Shown: positions 21,533-34,261 of the stretch, piece after piece
Layout: the number at the start of each line of letters is the position of its first letter
Position numbering within the stretch: position 1 is the first letter of the stretch
DNA from: Volutella citrinella
Lineage: Eukaryota; Ascomycota; Sordariomycetes; Hypocreales; Nectriaceae
Assembly (NCBI GenBank): GCA_034401135.1
Contig: JAWZSP010000001.1
Span: 4,216,001 to 4,280,000, forward strand
Length of the DNA: 64,000 nucleotides
Reading direction: 5' to 3'
Notes under the pieces: model-generated
Databases searched by the model: none
What the model was told of the DNA's origin: nothing
What the model saw: only the letters and a program-made list of their open reading frames with translations
Made by a program: the position numbers and the translations under genes

Positions 21533-24500
21533 GGAGAGCAGCAACCAGTGCGCCGAGTGCATGGAGAGAGGCTGGCAAGTGGGTGTGGTGAATGCGCTCG
21601 ACGTGGTCTCCTGGAGACTGGCCGGGTTGTTTTGCTGGAGCAAGGGTGTGGGTTATGTGACCACATTACGCATGAGGCTGTTGCCCAAAGCAGCATGTGA
21701 AGGGCAGATACGGGACCGTTTGACATGTGGGGACGGCGGGCGTCCGTCGAGGACTCGAGAGAGGCTCGGCAGGTTCTAAACATTGGATCTGGCAAGGGGA
21801 GTGAGCGTGAGGCTGTTGATGCTGCATGTCATGCACCATGTACTATGTAAACTCTGTACTTGACGTAGCCCCGGATGCGGAGCGCGCAACGCAGCATGTA
21901 CCACTGTACCAGTATGTAGGTACTGCAGGAGTGCAGTAGGAGAAATGCCACCATGAGAGACTACTCTGACGAGGAGCGGTATGGCGTCCCCGCGGCGACG
22001 GCATCGATTAGGTATCTGTGCGACACAGGGAGGCACACGACGCCCCAACGACAGGCCATACTCGTGGGAGGAGTCACTAGCGCGGTGACTGGGCAGGGCG
22101 TGGCCCTCGCGGGCGCGGATGCGGATGCTCACCAGGCCTCAGACGTCAAAATTCAGGGGCGTAGACTTACTACTATTAGATGAGGATTCACAGGCAATTC
22201 GGCCATAGTTTGATGCCATCATACGACATGTGGCGGTGCCATGCTCCGTTTTTGGGGGGCTCGGTTCAGATGGAGACGGGCTCCAAATTACAAACAGCGC
22301 TCTGTTCATAGTGGTATGTCGGGCGAGCTCTCTGCTAAGGGCCCGGGCTCTGCCGCCTGCCACCCACCCTGCTGCGATGGGAATTAGTGCTCTGTCTATG
22401 ACGAGGCATCGGAGGTAGTCCGGCGGCGCGCTACGCATGTGCAAGGCTGGGTGGGTGTGGTTGTGTTTCGCTCCATAGGCGAATTACAGCCCCGGGGAGG
22501 GCGGCACAGAAACGACAGTGACGGGTGTGTGTTCTTCTGCCTGCGGAGGTGTCGACGCTGTCAGGCGGCGTGCGAGGTGATGGGCGTCTGGAAGGAAAGC
22601 CGGTTTCATTCCTGCCAGAACCGGGTACACACACCAAGATGGATGGAGCACGCGGGCGCCTTGCCTTGTGTTGAATAATTCCAGAGTTGAGAAGATGCTA
22701 CCCGACTAAAACCCAAGCTACTGTACGGAGTGCTTCCCTGGGAAACGCCAAGCTATGGGGCCAAGGCAGTTATGGATTCAAAGTTGCGTGTGTGCTAGTG
22801 CAGGAGCTCTGTGCATTCTATCAGTCAGAGGTACATGGGCTCTCGGGGGCCGAGGCGGACAAACGCCGAAGGTGAGAGATCAGAGCAGACCGAGATGTGA
22901 GATGAGATCAGTCAGACCCACGGCTGGCCATGGGGGTCCCATGGCATGACGAGGTGCCGTAGAAAACAAATAGAGGACGAGCGTTAAAAAAAAAAGGGCT
23001 GCCGTGACACACTGAGTCCCAGGTCGAGTCAAGCTTGCCTCGCTCAGCACAACCTGTCAAGTTGAAGCTCCTAGCTCGCGTGAGGATCCACGAGTGCCAA
23101 AGTGCCACTTTACTTGCCTACCTAGGCAATGATCCAGAGCTCGGTCGGTCGGTCAGCACCCACCACATCGATGGAGTCGGGTGATGGTTTAGGCAAGCGA
23201 CTGGGGGCAAGGTAAGCTCGGGAAGCTTTGGAAGCCTCGGCCTCGGGAGCCAAGGGAGTTATCTACAGTAGAGTTTGCCAGTATTATGGGGACGTGATAG
23301 CGGCATCACAAGCCGGGACCTAGGAAGATGGGCACGGGAAAAAGCCTAACCGAGCCAACGGAGACTTAAGACGAGGGCCATCCTCGGTCGGTACGAGACC
23401 AGGACAGCCTTGGAGAGAGATGGAAAGGGAATGTTGGTCACTTTTTTAATTGTCGATTGAGCTCGAATCCCTCCACGTCCGCAACTCGCACCATCCAATA
23501 ACGCCCCAACGGCAAACACGCAACATCGAACACGCAACTCGCGGCGATTCTGATTCCATCTCCTGGCCTCCCGCGCCGCCTCCGCCGCCGAACAGACCCC
23601 CCCTGGCCTCGTCTCGATCCCCAGCCCGGGTTGCTCAGCGCTCCAGCACGCCGCGAAGCCCGCTACCAGACATCCGCTATTAGGGGTCAGACCTTCTCGC
23701 ATCAGGCCAGCAGCAAGACACGCGAGTCCCCGAGACGAGACGGCTGTCAGTTGACTCAGGCGCCACAGACAGGTACGTGGGCCAGACAGGACCCGGTCGC
23801 TTCATTCATTCATCAGTCGGTCAAGCGACCGCCCCCTCCCCAGCAATCTTGCAGCATCTCACCAACCATGTCCGCTCTCTACGCGGGGGCCATTGAGAGC
23901 AACTCGGTTCCTGATGCTGTTTGGGGGGGCAGTTTCGCGAGCAGTAGCCTCGAGTTGCGATTGTCTCCATGTGTTGGTTGTGTTTCCTTCGGCGTCATCG
24001 GGCGGCCTTTTGCGACATGATTCCAAGACAAACCAGGAGTTGCTCTGGCAAAGCCGCCCTACACAGGGCGGCACCTGCCTACCTACCTTGACTGTCTCCT
24101 CCATATGGCCATTCTGCTACAGTATAGCAACTAGCCTTCCCCATGCATCGCCCCTGCACCCTTGCACCTGCAGTCGAGGTCCCGACAGCGCGCCTGCTGG
24201 TTGACCTGCAGTGCATCAACCCTCTTTCCTCTCGCTAACACGCAGTCCGCTGAATCCCTCTCCTTGCCGTTCCCGTCTTTCGTCCCCTTTCAAGCCCCCC
24301 GGCCGGCTGGGGCCCGGCATCGATCATGCCCACCCTCGCGGTCCTGTGACTGGGCTGACATTTTTTCTTTGCGCCGCTCTTACAGACGCCCATCCTCGCA
24401 GTCCCAAAGCCCACCCGCCAGCTCCCCTTTGCCCCGACCACTGGGCCCACTGATCCGGAACAGCGGCGTCCCCAATTTGCCCGCGTGCAGCTCCCTGCCC

Positions 24501-25022
24501 CATCTGCCCCCGGCCAATTGCATCAGGCCAGAATCCAGGTTACGCAACTGCGACCTTAGGTACCTCTCTATTCTGGGCAACCAGGACCCAGGTGGCCTCT
24601 CCGGTGCCCTCCCGTGCCTCCAGGCTTCTCTTGCTCACCTCAACTTTCACCGGGGCCCCCGCCCCTAACGGACACGCCCCTCCCCTCCCCACCAGGCCCC
24701 GAACCCGCTGAAGCAGGCCCCTAGCGACAGCGCACTCCAACACGCACACAAGGCACACACCCCTACGGTCCAGTACCTCGACAGGTACCTTCCCAAGGTC
24801 GTCTGGCCTTGTCCTGCATTAGGCACACCAACAACACACACCCCCCCAACCCCTACCCCCCAGACAAACGTCAGTAGGTTTTCCAGCGGCGCGCACCCGG
24901 ACCCTATGACACCGTCGCCCAGCATGCCCCGTCAAAGTCACGGCACGTCGACTGATAAAACGTCGACGTCTGCTCCTCCTGTTTCCCGTATCAACCAGAT
25001 TTCTCGTCACCTCTCGCCCGCC
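21533..25022. other. Long spacer upstream of aspartate aminotransferase
   Basis: 3,490 bp. The last 800 bp (about 24200-25020) is strongly C/T-rich and probably the leader and promoter of the aminotransferase gene. An in-frame ATG at 24906 may extend that protein. AGGTACCT occurs at 24558 and 24783, and a GGTC tetramer repeat at about 23143-23156. The remaining open frames lack recognisable domains. No tRNA or mobile element seen. Confidence 0.45.
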
Positions 25023-26746
25023 ATGTCTTCTCCTACTACACTGCATCACTCCAGCTTCCCTGCCGACGTCGTGCCCCAGGCCCCCGAAGATCCCCTCTTC
25101 GGTCTCGCCCGGGCCTACCGCGCCGACGAGAGCCCATACAAGGTCGACTTGGTAAGCTCCCCTCCCCTGCTTCCTGTCCCTCTGGCAGGCTTGCTCGATG
25201 CCTGTGCTGCTGGAAGAGGAGCTAATTCGAGTGTCCCCCTCAGGGTATCGGCGCCTATCGAGATGAAAATGCAAAGCCGTGGGTTCTTCCCGTTGTCCAC
25301 AAGGTACGTTGAGTCAAAGATAAAGGAGCAAACGCCAAATCCTTCTCTTCCAATTGTCCTCCGCCCGCCTATCTCTCTATGATCCTACTGCGCCATGGCG
25401 CCCTCCCGCTGCACCCATGTCGCGGCTCCGATGCGCTATCGCCTATCGCACGTCCCAGAGCCCAATGCCCCGGGAATGACTCTCGATCTCCAAGAGTTTG
25501 AGTTTCTGGTCCAATTTCCGCTTGCCCCAGTTCCGGTGTAAGCGGTCTTGGGTCCTGCGACAGCCATGATGGCAACCGCATTCATCCGCCGCTCCCCCCC
25601 TGTCCACCAGCGCACCCCAATGCCCCGCCATCATGTCTTGAATCTTTGCAGCGAACTGACCCCGCATGCGTCACACAGGCCGATGAGATCCTGCGAAACA
25701 GCCCCGAGCTCAACCACGAGTATGCCCCGATCGCGGGTATTCCCCAGTTCACATCCAAGGCCGCCGACCTTGTCCTAGGCGCCGACTCCCCCGCTATTCA
25801 GGAGAAGCGATCTACCTCGCTACAAACCATCTCCGGAACGGGTGCGGTCCATCTGGGCGCTCTGTTCCTTGCCAAGTTCTTCAAGGGCAACCGCACCGTC
25901 TACCTGTCGAACCCTACCTGGGCCAACCACCACCAAATCTTCGCCAACGTTGGCCTTGACATTGCCACCTATCCCTACTTCCACAAGGAGACTCGGGGCC
26001 TCGACTTCGAAGGCTTCAAGGAGACTCTCCGCAATGCCCCGAACCACTCCGTTTTCGTCCTCCACGCCTGCGCTCACAACCCCACCGGCGTGGATCCGAC
26101 CCAGGAGCAGTGGAAGGAGATTGCTGCCATCATGAACGAGAAGGACCACTTCCCCTTCTTCGATACTGCCTACCAAGGCTTCGCCTCTGGCGACCTCGCT
26201 CGCGATGCATGGGCCATCCGCTACTTCGTCGAGCAGGGCTTTGAGCTGGTCGTTGCCCAGTCCTTTGCCAAGAACTTCGGTCTCTATGGTGAGCGAGCAG
26301 GCTGCTTCCACGCCGTGACCATGCCCGAGGAGGGTGCCTCGGAGACGATTGCCCGCATTGGCTCCCAGCTCGCTATCCTGCAGCGATCAGAAATCTCCAA
26401 CCCGCCCCTGTATGGCGCGCGTATCGCCAGCACGGTGCTCAACGACCCCGAGCTCTTCCAGGAGTGGGAGGAGAACCTGCGAACAATGTCGGGCCGCATC
26501 ATCACCATGCGAAAGGCGCTCCGGGACAAGCTTGAGGAGCTTGGCACCCCCGGCACCTGGAACCACATTACGGAGCAGATTGGCATGTTCAGCTTCACCG
26601 GCCTCAGCGAGGCCCAGGTGCTAAAACTGCGGGAGGAGGCCCACATCTACATGACCAAGAACGGGCGCATCAGCATGGCCGGTCTCAACCACAACAACGT
26701 GGAGTACTTTGCCAATGCGGTCGATAAGGTTGTCCGGGAGGCTTAG
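25023..26746 (+). CDS. Aspartate aminotransferase, cytosolic type
   Basis: PLP enzyme that exchanges the amino group between aspartate/2-oxoglutarate and oxaloacetate/glutamate. Exons 25023-25151, 25244-25303 and 25679-26746; 418 residues from the ATG at 25023. Exon 2 is only 60 nt (GIGAYRDENAKPWVLPVVHK) and intron 2 is long for this window (375 nt). Class I fold markers are present: HACAHNPTGVDPT, FPFFDTAYQGFASGDL, and the PLP lysine K261 in QSFAKNFGLYGER. The start DPLFGLARAYRADES is that of the cytosolic, Aat2-like enzyme rather than the mitochondrial one. An upstream in-frame ATG at 24906 would add 39 Ser/Thr/Arg-rich residues with few acids, so a longer, possibly organellar form is possible. 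No peroxisomal SKL end. Confidence 0.88.
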
Positions 26747-29700
26747 TTGCCCTGAGCGTTTGTTTTGCGTTGTGTACGAAGCTTATGGAGGGAGTCATCA
26801 TCATCAGTACGACCCCGGGCAGGACTGGCGTTGGGAGAAAGCATATCTTTTTTATCACCGTAACCTATGGCGGGGTCTAGTTACAAAAAGTGCCATGACT
26901 ACTGCATGTCCTCTATTGGCCATTTGATTTTTGCACCGAGCTATCTATCATTCTACTATCCACGTAATATATACACATATATGTGAGCTGCAAGTCAATC
27001 TCAGTCTCTGTTGTCAGTCAAGGCCGCTCTGTGCGCACAGTCGTCGTGTGATCAGTCTCTGGGTGCCATGCTTGGTGGCGATGTAACAAACTGCCCGTGC
27101 TGGAGCAGCTACAGTGGCTGTACCAGCCAGCCCTCACGGCTGGGCCGCTGGGCTGCAAGCCACGCACCCCTCACAGCAAACCAGCAGGAACTGCCCTGTG
27201 GATCCCCATTGCTCCGAAAATGCCCTGGCTGCATATCATTATGTACAGTACGGATACCGGTACATCAACGTACGGTGTGACCGACCCTGATTGGATTGCC
27301 TCGCGCTGCAACAACCTAGAAGGCCTCTCTAATTGCCAGTTCGGGAAGCCTGGGGCGGACCCAGATGAGAAGGACGGCTTCGCTGTCTCATCTCACGGAG
27401 GGCCTCATGCGAGTTTCTGTCTGTCCTCGACCTCAGCCCCTCCCGGGCACATGGCCTAAAAAAAAACTCCCCGTGCGGTATCTCGGCCGTGACGCCGCCA
27501 TGTGGCAGGAACGGTCGGTGATATCTCGTAATCTCGGAGCGGGCAGACAGCCTGATGATGAGCACGCGGGGACAATCGACCCAGGACAACGGATGGGGGA
27601 GGGAGGGTACAGAGATACGGTACGGTTCGCTACACACAAATGCGTATCCTGTACTCCCTACATGGGATCGAATGTTGATTCCGGGGTCGGTGAATGTCGG
27701 TATCTCAATCTTTCCACTTCGTCCCCGGCCAGTGCCTCTGCATGGCATTGGATCGGTCCCAATGCCGCAATGCCATGGGTCACTCTCCACAGGCGAGGAG
27801 GGGGGGGTCCGCAAGCATCTTTTGGATCGGGGCAAACGCCGTCGCGAATTCGTTCTTCCTGGGTGCGTTGCAGACTCCATTGCACGATAACTGCCTCAAG
27901 GCTGGCCAGTGTCTAATCTCTACCAAGGGGACTAGTGCTGCGCAGTGGCACCAGAGTGATAGCCCACCCCCGCAAAATCGCTAGTACGCCCGCAGCGGTG
28001 TTGGGCTTCAAGTGAAAGCCTCGAACGAGGAAATGGCTAGATTAGTAGCGGATGGCCAGCGAGCCAAGGCCGTCGTATCTATGCCGTGGACGTCTGCCAA
28101 AGGAGGCCAGGCCAGTCACGTTGCCTTGATATCGTCCCTCAATCCTTCTTCCCTTTCTTCTTGTTCTTCTTTCACCTGGGCTCCCGGTAGTAGTGTGCTG
28201 TACGGACTTGGCTTGAAGCTGGAATTTCAAAGGTCAAGATCTGTGGCTGTGGATGCGCAGCGGCGATGTGGCTCGCAATCGCCCACGCCCCAGGTCTCCA
28301 GCCTCCGAGTCCGGAAGCCGCTGGATGGGGCCTGTTTGTCATAGTCGCCTGCGAAAGAGGCCGGGGGGGGAGTGGCGGGGAACGGGAACGGGGGATGGGG
28401 AAGAAAGAGAGGGGGGCGTGTGTGGGCCTGTGTAAAAGGCATCAAGTTGGTCTCTATCAGTACACCTCAGTAGGTACCTCCCCAGGTATTTCCTGCGGAC
28501 TGCGGACCGCGGACTGTGGCCTCCATTCAAGAGGTAATCAGTTCGCGCGCCCCCCGAACGGGCTGGTCATCGGTGGAAGGGAATTGTCTTTGGGCACTGA
28601 ACCTGGCTCCGGACGTGGAGCGGAGCCGTTGTGGGGAAGTCAAGATTCGAGAAAGCAGCAAGCGAGAATGCGGAGGTCGGACGCGGGACGCAGGAACAAG
28701 GGAAGTGCGGGCGCGCGTGTGTGTGTGTTTTGGCGGAATGGCCATGCTGTCTGACGGCAATTGGTGTCGAGAGTGTTTCGATTGCTTGAATGGTGCGGTT
28801 TCGCACACACAGCGATGGGAAGGAGATATCTCGCTGTCCGGAGTTTTGTGCGGCGAAGGGCCAAGAAGTCGGATAGGCGCCTACTCTAAGTCAGGTAGGT
28901 GCACCGCAAATACTAAGGTACTTAGTAGGTTGCTGGCCGCAGCGTTACATCCATCGATCCATCAGTCCTTCCCGCACCGCCAGAAGACCAAGAAGCCCAG
29001 CGTAACCTAGTACTAGGAGTAGCAAGGCAGGAACACGGTCCAGGAGGGGTGTGGTGGGGTGTGGGGGGTGGGCGCGGTTGATAATGGAAACCTCGCCGCC
29101 CTCTTCTCCTTCCCCCTGCCTGTGCTGGCGGCTGTGACTGACTATTTGGCCGCGTAAAAGTCAAATGACTGATGGCCCTGGATGCGGGAGTCACGGGCGT
29201 GCTAAATGGATCCGCCGCTGGGTCCGAGGCGGGTCTGGGGTGGCGCCCGCAAAAGAGATTTCCCTCCCTGGTTGCGCTGACTGCCCGCTGACTTGACGAG
29301 CCTCCAATGCTTGGACTGGGCTTGACTGGCTTGGCCCGACGGGCTAATGCGAATGGCTGTGCCCTCGTAAAGCTGGTGCCCAGTTGCAGTTGGGTTTGGC
29401 CTGCTCAGTGGGTTTGGAACTTGGAAATTGTGCAGATCACATGGATAGGAAAGGTACCGAGCTCCCAACCCAAGGTACCTACCTATAGCACTTTAGTGTA
29501 GTGGCAGGCACAGGCTTCTCGAACAGTTTTCACAATGACGCCGTCTTGTTGGTTGACATGGGCTCTCGTGTGGAGTCTGGGTCCCAATGGATTCGCAGTT
29601 TTTCCTCAGACTGGATGACGCGAGAGACTGCTCCCTGTTGGTCATTATTATTGGAACCTGCTAGCCCCAGCCCGGGCAACGCTGGCATCAGGTGAACCGG

Positions 29701-30781
29701 CAGCAACGTGGGGATGCCAAGGTACAACAGTAACCTGGATCAGTTATCATCCTGTCACATTGGACGGGCGTGACAAGTACCAACTTGGCAGCTTCTTGCC
29801 GCTTGCAGTCCTGCGAGTATGCAAAATCCTGTCTTTGCATGCTTGCCACCACCCCCGAGTGGCTGACGGCGATGATGCTGCTGCATCCCGACCGACCGAT
29901 GCATGATTGTGATTGCTCCCCAAGTGGGCTGCGGCCTTCGCTGCCGGCCGGAGACGGCAAATCAAGTCGACGGGCTGACCGAAAGTTGTAGAATCTGTCG
30001 CGAGATTCGGGTTGATGAATCCCGGCAGCAACAACTACATCCTCCGGGTACCTTGGGGTCCCTCCAGTGCTAGCGGATCATTTCGGGCGCCGCATCAGAT
30101 GCGATTGTGTAAAATCTGGAGAAGATGGGGTAATAAGGTAATAACCCGGGACCGTCTGCTCCAGTCCCGACGTTTCAGAAGGCCTCGATCGATTCACCAG
30201 AGGGGAGGACCCTTGTTGCCTGTCTACTCGGGGCTGAGCGAGACAACTGGAACTGGGAGTGTGCGGTTGTTGTGCAGGATACTTACTCCGTTCTCTTACA
30301 TACCGGATTTCTGAGCAAAGAGTGTGAGTTTAAGAAAGAAAACACCCCTTCGTACACCCTAGTCACCGCCCGCGTCCAAATACTAGAAAAGCAGGTTGAC
30401 TGATCCCTGAAACCCAGTTCTTACACGTGGTTGCAGTTGGACTTGGAGTCGGTGTGCCTCCCCAAGCATAAACGGATAGTCGGCCATTGATGAGTCGTGT
30501 TTTTTTCGGAAATACAAGGCTTTTTTCAGGTTGCAATAGCATCTTGAGTCACTGTCGGGGATATCTTGTTGAGTTGTCGTGTTGTGTTGTGCCGCGATGA
30601 AGACATACCGTAACACGCAAAAATGAAACTGCCCCTCCTCCAGTGCGGTGACGCCGGTATCACGCGACAGCCAACAACAGCGCACCTCCATCCAACGACA
30701 ACAGACATCCACGCACCATCTACACCCGCCCAGGAGAACCTCGCGTCTACGTAATGTGCGCCACGTGCGCGGGATAAGATC
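26747..30781. other. Long gene-free spacer
   Basis: 4,035 bp between two plus-strand genes, the largest gap in the window. The first 250 bp is probably the 3' UTR of the aminotransferase gene. AGGTACCT copies sit at 28472 and 29473, and an alternating GC/GT run at about 28710-28726. Opposite-strand frames at 27329-27880 and 27365-27916 overlap each other and show no domain. GATAAG lies four bases before the next start codon. I cannot support any gene here. Confidence 0.45.
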
Positions 30782-32010
30782 ATGACCCGTCGCCTGCCGT
30801 GGAAGGCATCGACAACAACGCCGTCTGGCCCTGACAAGACGCGGCTCAGCAAGCCCCAAACTCCACGCGCAAAGACATCGCGCTCACCAAGCCTGTTGCC
30901 TGCCGCCTCCTCCGCCTCGGGCTCGAGGGCGCATAGTACGCCCCGCGCATCTGCGAAGAAGCGCCGCCCTGAGCTGGCCGCGGACCTGCAAGGTAAGCCG
31001 GGCTGGGCCCGCGTTCTGCAGGCGCATCGAAACTGATGGAGAATGTAGATGGGACGCGAAGCCCGTCAACGTCCCCTCCTCCAGAACCACCCGCGGAGAG
31101 GTATGAACGCCCCCCGGGCCCGCGCTGAAATATGCTCGCGATCTCGCTCACACGCATCAGCTTCATGGTCCCAGGCCCGCTCCATGATGACCGGTACAGA
31201 ATGGTTGAGGACGAGTTCCTCAACATTGCCCACCAGTTCACGACGCACCTGCACCGCGCCGAGTACAACCGGCTCAAGGGGCTGGCCAAGGCCCAGAACG
31301 CAGACGCCATTCGTGAGATTGAGCGCCCCGTGGTCGGGACGCCGACGCTCCTCGCCAGGAGACGCGAGGAAACCGTCCGCCGCGTCGTGAAGCAGCGGAA
31401 GCTTCTCGGCGACGGCGCCGGGAGCAGCAACTCCCCCTGGAGGGGCACGAACCTCCAGGGCCTACTTGAGAGCCCGAGGAAGGAGGCCAAGTGGATTCCG
31501 TCCGCCGCAGCTGGGGCGGCGAAACGGACGAGGGCGTCTGCGGGTTTCCAATCGAATCTCTCCAGTCCCCCAAGGCCAGGCGGCAGGTCGCTGCCGTTCC
31601 TCGCCGCGGTTGGCGGTGATGATGCCGAGACGGAAGAAGAGGAAGACACCCACGAGGTTCAAGCCACGCCGTCACACAAGATCAGCGCGAGACTGACGCA
31701 TGCCACTTCGAGGTCCTCGCCTGCAGCCGCAACACCAAGGCCCTCGCTCTGGAGTACGGCCGGGTCGGCAAGTTCAGCCCGCTTCAAGAGCAGTCCCAGG
31801 CCAGACCTGAGCTCCAGGCAGCGAGGCCCGCTGCAAACCCACACGACGCCCCTGAAGCGCGACCACGGAAGCGGAAGCCACGGCAGTGGCCAATCTACAG
31901 CTGAGGACGACGATGAGCACGACGACGACTCTGATGATCCGTTTGGAATCCGCAAGCGGAGGATACGCCGTCAGCAATCGAGGAACCAGATGCGCAAGGG
32001 TAGCACGTAG
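30782..32010 (+). CDS. Conserved fungal protein of unknown function
   Basis: Exons 30782-30992, 31049-31100 and 31161-32010; 1,113 nt, 370 residues. The spliced frame reads SPSTSPPPEPPAESFMVPGPLHDDRYRMVEDEFL, a block I know from uncharacterised ascomycete proteins, which supports the two short introns (56 and 60 nt). Order: a basic Ser/Pro/Lys-rich N-terminus (1-85); a conserved predicted helical core at about 92-160 (VEDEFLNIAHQFTTHLHRAEYNRLKG); a Ser/Pro/Arg-rich middle; then an Asp/Glu-rich run (DDDEHDDDSDD) and a basic end (RKRRIRRQQSRN) that looks like a nuclear signal. The composition suggests a nuclear, chromatin- or nucleic-acid-associated protein, but I cannot name a function. Convergent with NMD3, 222 bp apart. 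Confidence 0.72.
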
Positions 32011-32195
32011 CCAGGTAGACACAGGCATCCAACAGGCCATCTCTCTCGACATGTAACACTACTTCATGAAATCCTTTGATAGAGCCCATGCCATCGAATC
32101 AGACGAGGCATGTAGGTTGGGCGGCGGCACGGCAAAACAAACAAACTAACAATCAAGGCGTCAAAGCACACGGCGGTTGGTCATCAGTAAAATCA

Positions 32196-32201
32196 TTTAT
32201 T
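32196..32201 (-). terminator. AATAAA polyadenylation signal of NMD3
   Basis: Minus-strand AATAAA about 32 bp downstream of the NMD3 stop codon, in an AT-rich stretch between convergent genes. Confidence 0.45.
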
Positions 32202-32232
32202 TCTTTTCGTTAGCAAGTCCCGTTCCGGTCGT

Positions 32233-33877
32233 TTATGCATCCTTCATAGTAAGCTCTTCAAAGTCATCCAGCAGCTCGTCCATGTCGACCCGCGGCGCCT
32301 CGTCGTCTCCCTCATCCGTCTCCGCCACGCTCATCTCCTCCTCGGCCCGCTTCTCCTTCTTGTAAAGGGCCAGCGTGGCACGCAGCTCCTCGTCCTCCTC
32401 GACATCGCGCAGGAACTGCTCGTACTCCTGGTCCATGCGCTGCTGGTCGGCCTTCTTGGGCAGCAGCTCTCCCTCGTCCTTGTTCATGCGCTTGAGCTTC
32501 CAGTTTCTGTTGCGGTTCTTCCTGCGGCGGGGGTAGTGCTTCTTGACTAACACCACGTCGGGAATGAAGGATGAATACGTGTTGGACGCCTCGATGGCAT
32601 CATACTCGTCATTGTTGAAGTTGGTCTCGGCGAGCAGGTAGCCCATGGCCGAGTCGCCCGGCTGTAGGAGGCGTCCCATGTGCGTCCTGGTAAAGTACGT
32701 CCTGTCGTTGACGCCCAGATCAGAGGCGCGGGCAACGGTGGCCTCTGCCAGCGTCCACTTGCCCTTTTGTGTGTTTGTTCGCTCAATATCCATGACGATG
32801 AACTCGACAAGTTCATGGGTATCACTTAGAGATGTAAAGGGGGCACGCCAGTAGATTGGCGCGCTGATGTCGGCGGTCTGGAGGGTCTGGGGGTCAAGCA
32901 GGTAGACAGAGGTGCCGATCTTGTGGCAGAGGAGGAGGGGGGTGATGTTGCCGTGTTGCTTGGCCAGCTTGATGGGCATCGCCACAAGATCGTCCTTGCA
33001 GATGGGCACGATCTCGGCAGAGTATGTAAACTTGAACGACTTGGTGGATGTGTGGATGTCGTGCGAGATGAGTTCAGACGACGCCTTCACTTTGACCGGG
33101 ACAACCGAGTTGAGGAAGTCGACAAACTTCTCGGCCTGGTTCTTGGCGGAGAAGAAGAAGTCGATGCCGTCCTTGGCCTCCTTGATGTTGAGCGTATCCC
33201 GGTGCGCGCCGTGCTTCATAATCAACTGCTCCAGGAAGAGAAAGGTTCGCTTGTGGAGGACCTTTTGCCGGACCTGGACCGACGCCCGCCACACGTTGGC
33301 CGTGTAAGACTTGGCGCACTCGGGGCACTGCTGGTAGGCGACGACGTAGACGACCTCGAAGCTCTGCTGGAGCAGCATGCCGTCCTGGACGGCATCCTGG
33401 ATGGTGAGCTTGACCTTGACTCTTCGCGAGTGGGGCTCGGTCCAGACGAAGCTGGCGTCGACGATGCGGACCTTGTTGAGGCCGCGCAGCTTCTTGAGGC
33501 AGAGGGCGAGGAGCTCGCGGGACTCGGGGGCGGCGACGATCCAGGTGGTGGGGGGCGCGAGCCATCGGTCGCAGTCTCGACAGAAGTTGAGCGTCGCCTC
33601 GCGCTGGACGCCCTGGGAGATGTCGACTGTGAGCTTGACGCAGTCGTAGCAGAGGGCGCCGGTGGCCGTTGTGCCGTCGATGGGAGCGCCGCAGTTGCAG
33701 CAGAGAATACTGTCATGGAGGGGTCAGTACGAGCAGTGGCAGGACGATGCAATAGCGCCCAGGACGCGCTAGGTTGGGGTTCAAGGACGCAGAAGGAGGC
33801 CAAACTCACGTTGCGATGCTCTGCTGCTCGGCGCTGGGTGCAATAGACACCGGCTGGTCGTCAAGATCCATCGACAT
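32233..33877 (-). CDS. NMD3: 60S ribosomal subunit export factor Nmd3
   Basis: Adaptor that loads on the nascent 60S subunit and links it to exportin Crm1. Exons 33877-33810 and 33709-32233 (intron 33809-33710); 1,545 nt, 514 residues. The N-terminus carries paired Cys motifs typical of Nmd3: ILCCNCG, LCYDC, FCRDC and later CPEC, which bind zinc. The conserved core follows (LEQLIMKHGAHRDTLNIKEAKDGIDFFF; FVDFLNSVVPVKVKASSELISHD). The C-terminus is charged: a basic block (YPRRRKNRNRNWKLKRMNKDE) and an acidic tail with leucines (VDMDELLDDFEEL), the region that holds import and export signals in yeast Nmd3. Length agrees with fungal orthologues (about 510-520). Confidence 0.93.
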
Positions 33878-34261
33878 CTTTGCCAGCTGCTGAGATATCG
33901 TGCGCTGTGATTTGGAGATTGGGTTGTTGTCTGGTGCAAGTGGGAAAATTGTTTGCCCCGCTGCTCGATAAGCCGTATCGCCCCTCCATTTTTGGGTTTT
34001 TTTTTACACTTGCCTCGCGGGGCTCTTATTACTCATACTAGCGGACTTATGCGGGCAATGTCAAGTCCGGATCCACTCACGACTGCTACCAGTCAATCAG
34101 GAAGTTGCAAGTAACACAATATTGCTTGATGGCACAGATGGAACAGATGGAACAGGTGGCAAATAAAACATAGCAAGAAGCCCCAAAAGCCACGGTGCTT
34201 TCAAATGCGCCAACTTGTTGGAAATATCCCGTCTTCGCTTTTCCGCTGTACTCGATAACCG
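33878..34261. other. Spacer NMD3 upstream / ESF2 downstream
   Basis: 384 bp between two minus-strand genes. It contains TCGATAAG at 33965-33972, 88 bp before the NMD3 start, and a T9 run at about 34000. The rest is AT-richer sequence that fits the ESF2 3' UTR. No gene seen. Confidence 0.45.

Noticed and set aside
24162..24668. 168-codon Ser/Pro/Arg-rich frame upstream of aspartate aminotransferase
   Set aside because: Low-complexity reading of a pyrimidine-rich leader with no domain.
27329..27916. Two overlapping frames of 183 codons each on opposite strands
   Set aside because: They cover the same bases and neither shows a domain, good splice partners or a promoter; chance frames.
32923..33846. 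307-codon plus-strand frame opposite NMD3
   Set aside because: Mirror of the NMD3 coding sequence; composition dominated by Leu/Asp/Val/Gly from reversed codons.
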